Source: Bacteroidota bacterium (lineage in GTDB: Bacteria; Bacteroidota; Ignavibacteria; UBA10030; UBA8401). From it: a stretch of DNA of 6,056 bases. Every line of letters begins with the position of its first letter. The first letter of the stretch is position 1. This document shows positions 4,971-6,056 of the stretch, piece after piece. The notes under the pieces were generated by a model that ran no database searches, was not told the DNA's origin, and worked only from the letters and a program-made list of their open reading frames with translations. The stretch covers positions 1-6,056 of the forward strand of contig JAVBYA010000157.1 in assembly GCA_030824295.1 (NCBI GenBank), given 5' to 3'. The position numbers and the translations under genes are program-made.

Positions 4971-5786
4971 TCACTGTTTCGGTTCGTAGCGCATGGTCAG
5001 GATGAACTGGTCCGCCCATCGGTTGAACGGCGGCAGCAGCGTGAGGTGCTCATCGCACTGCTGCAGGAAACGGTAGAGACGCGGGAACCGTGCCGGCACT
5101 TTCTCCATGTACGGCGGAGGCGAGCAGGATGCGACGCCGCGCAGCCGCACGATGCGGTAATCCTTTCCGAAAGCTGCGGCGGTCTCACCGACGGAATGAT
5201 AGAACGTTCTGAAATAATGACCTTCAATATGCGCGATCACTCCCCCCCTGCGTAACCGGCGGAGTCCGATGTCCGTGTTGCCGCGCAGCAGATGGAGTGC
5301 TTCCCACGGACAGAACTTCGGCATGATAACGACTGTTACAAGACTGCCTGGATGGATGATCATTTTGAGCTGTTCGGCAACCGGACGAAGGTCCGGTATA
5401 CAGTTGAGACCGCCGAAGTTGGAGAAGATATGATCGAACATCCTCGGCGCTGCGCCACCCGCTTCGGTGAACGAACGGCGCTCGGCAGTGACCGTCCCGC
5501 TCAGTCCATGTGCGGCGATCTTCTTCCGTACTTCGTTCACCATTCCGTCGGCAATGTCCATCGCGTGCACAGTCAGACCGCGCTCTGCGAAATGGAGCGC
5601 ATCGATCCCCGTCCCGGCATTGATATCCGCCAGTGATTGTCCCGGTGCGATGAACTCATCCATATGCCGGTGCACAACGGAGCGCATCCATTCCAGCATC
5701 GGATTGCTCCGCTGGATACCGTCGAACAGCGGCGCCTGCGCAGAGAATGCATCGTTGATCTTATCCATATTTCCGGAGTGCCTCAT
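4971..5786 (-). CDS. Class I SAM-dependent methyltransferase
   Basis: Transfers a methyl group from S-adenosylmethionine to an unknown acceptor. Counting from the ATG at 5786 it has 271 residues. Motif I is SLADINAGTGIDALHFAERG (about 51-70), giving the glycine loop; HAMDIADGM carries the acidic residue after beta2; and FDHIFSNFGGLNCIPDLRPV is motif IV and its surroundings. PGSLVTVVIMPKFCPWEALHLLRG follows as motif VI. The C-terminal part has the conserved-looking RLRGVASCSPPPYME and FNRWADQFILTMRYE. I recall this 'SNFGGLNC...PPPY' subfamily from neighbourhoods of B12-binding radical SAM genes, as here. The start is uncertain: ATG 5786 overlaps the upstream stop as TGATG, GTG 5789 is possible, and ATG 5768 (GGA close upstream) would begin MDKINDAFSAQAPLFDGIQ, a typical family N-terminus. 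Confidence 0.88.
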   Translation of the reverse strand: MRHSGNMDKINDAFSAQAPLFDGIQRSNPMLEWMRSVVHRHMDEFIAPGQSLADINAGTGIDALHFAERGLTVHAMDIADGMVNEVRKKIAAHGLSGTVTAERRSFTEAGGAAPRMFDHIFSNFGGLNCIPDLRPVAEQLKMIIHPGSLVTVVIMPKFCPWEALHLLRGNTDIGLRRLRRGGVIAHIEGHYFRTFYHSVGETAAAFGKDYRIVRLRGVASCSPPPYMEKVPARFPRLYRFLQQCDEHLTLLPPFNRWADQFILTMRYEPKQ

Positions 5787-6056
5787 CACTGATCGTCCTT
5801 TCCAGTCCGGAGCATTGTTCCATCCAGGAACACTGCCGGGATATAATAGATGAGCAATGCGATGCGCCGAAGCACTGCCGGTGTCGGCCGACGCTGACCG
5901 CTGAGCAATTCCCCCAGATACTGTATCCCCTGACGGCGGCGGTACCGTTTGTGAACATACCGGTGGAGCCGTTTATAGAATTCCGGCGGATAGGTGCCGC
6001 GGTACATCATTGCCAGATCGTCGGAATCGGTCCAGTTCCTTTTTGTCCCTAATTCG
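5786..6056 (-). CDS. Probable B12-binding radical SAM protein, C-terminal end only
   Basis: The frame is open to the right edge, so this is the last 89-90 residues of a longer gene rather than a small ORF starting at the Met at 6010. Upstream of that Met the frame reads ELGTKRNWTDSDDLAMMYRG. The DSDDLAMMYRGTYPPEFYKRL stretch resembles what I recall from the C-terminal region of B12-binding (BchE-like) radical SAM proteins, ahead of a final helical tail. The tail here is basic (RLHRYVHKRYRRRQG), followed by a hydrophobic stretch, RRIALLIYYIPAVFL. Neither the CxxxCxxC cluster motif nor the cobalamin domain is in the window, so family membership rests on this C-terminal resemblance and the methyltransferase neighbour. 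The TGA stop overlaps the downstream ATG by one base. Confidence 0.6.
   Translation of the reverse strand, partial: ELGTKRNWTDSDDLAMMYRGTYPPEFYKRLHRYVHKRYRRRQGIQYLGELLSGQRRPTPAVLRRIALLIYYIPAVFLDGTMLRTGKDDQ

Noticed and set aside
5292..5853. Plus-strand open frames at 5292-5636 and 5467-5853
   Set aside because: They are antisense to the methyltransferase, whose SAM motifs are intact, and have no recognisable domains.

Overview
The window is bacterial, fairly GC-rich and densely coded. It looks like a member of the Bacteroidota/Chlorobi/Ignavibacteria side of the FCB group. That placement is an inference. It rests on the GroES paralogue with an insertion (a form I associate with that group), weak or absent Shine-Dalgarno sequences at several starts, and a soluble PAS-GAF hybrid histidine kinase with two receiver domains. 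No ribosomal RNA or other strong taxonomic marker is present.

Layout from left to right. Positions 1-431 (+) hold the C-terminal end of a long-chain acyl-CoA synthetase. It converges, with an 18-nt gap, on a run of minus-strand genes that fills the rest of the window. In their own direction of transcription (right to left) these are: the C-terminal end of a probable B12-binding radical SAM protein (running off the right edge), a class I SAM-dependent methyltransferase overlapping it by one base, and a zinc nucleoside/cytidine-type deaminase 3 nt further on. Then come a ~313-bp non-coding region, a GroES-like co-chaperonin paralogue coupled through ATGA to an unrecognised 89-residue protein, an AT-rich 64-bp gap, an 800-residue hybrid histidine kinase, a strong GC-rich hairpin, and a GNAT acetyltransferase.

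How the genes may work together: the radical SAM, methyltransferase and deaminase genes are packed tightly enough to be one operon and may act on one small-molecule or nucleic-acid substrate, but the sequence does not name it. The GroES paralogue and the 89-residue protein form a second, translationally coupled unit with its own likely promoter. The kinase has no transmembrane segment, so it should sense a cytosolic signal through PAS and GAF domains and pass phosphate to its two receivers.

The most unusual DNA is the non-coding stretch at 4160-4472. It holds a composite repeat: blocks of a strictly period-8 repeat (consensus AGTCGTGR) alternate with two copies of a 42-bp element, spaced 96 bp apart, each carrying a GCCGG/CCGGC dyad. 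The dyad is preceded by GTAG in one copy and GTAA in the other, which resembles REP elements. The rest of the window is mainly ordinary chromosomal coding DNA; I saw no CRISPR array, tRNA, rRNA or transposase gene.
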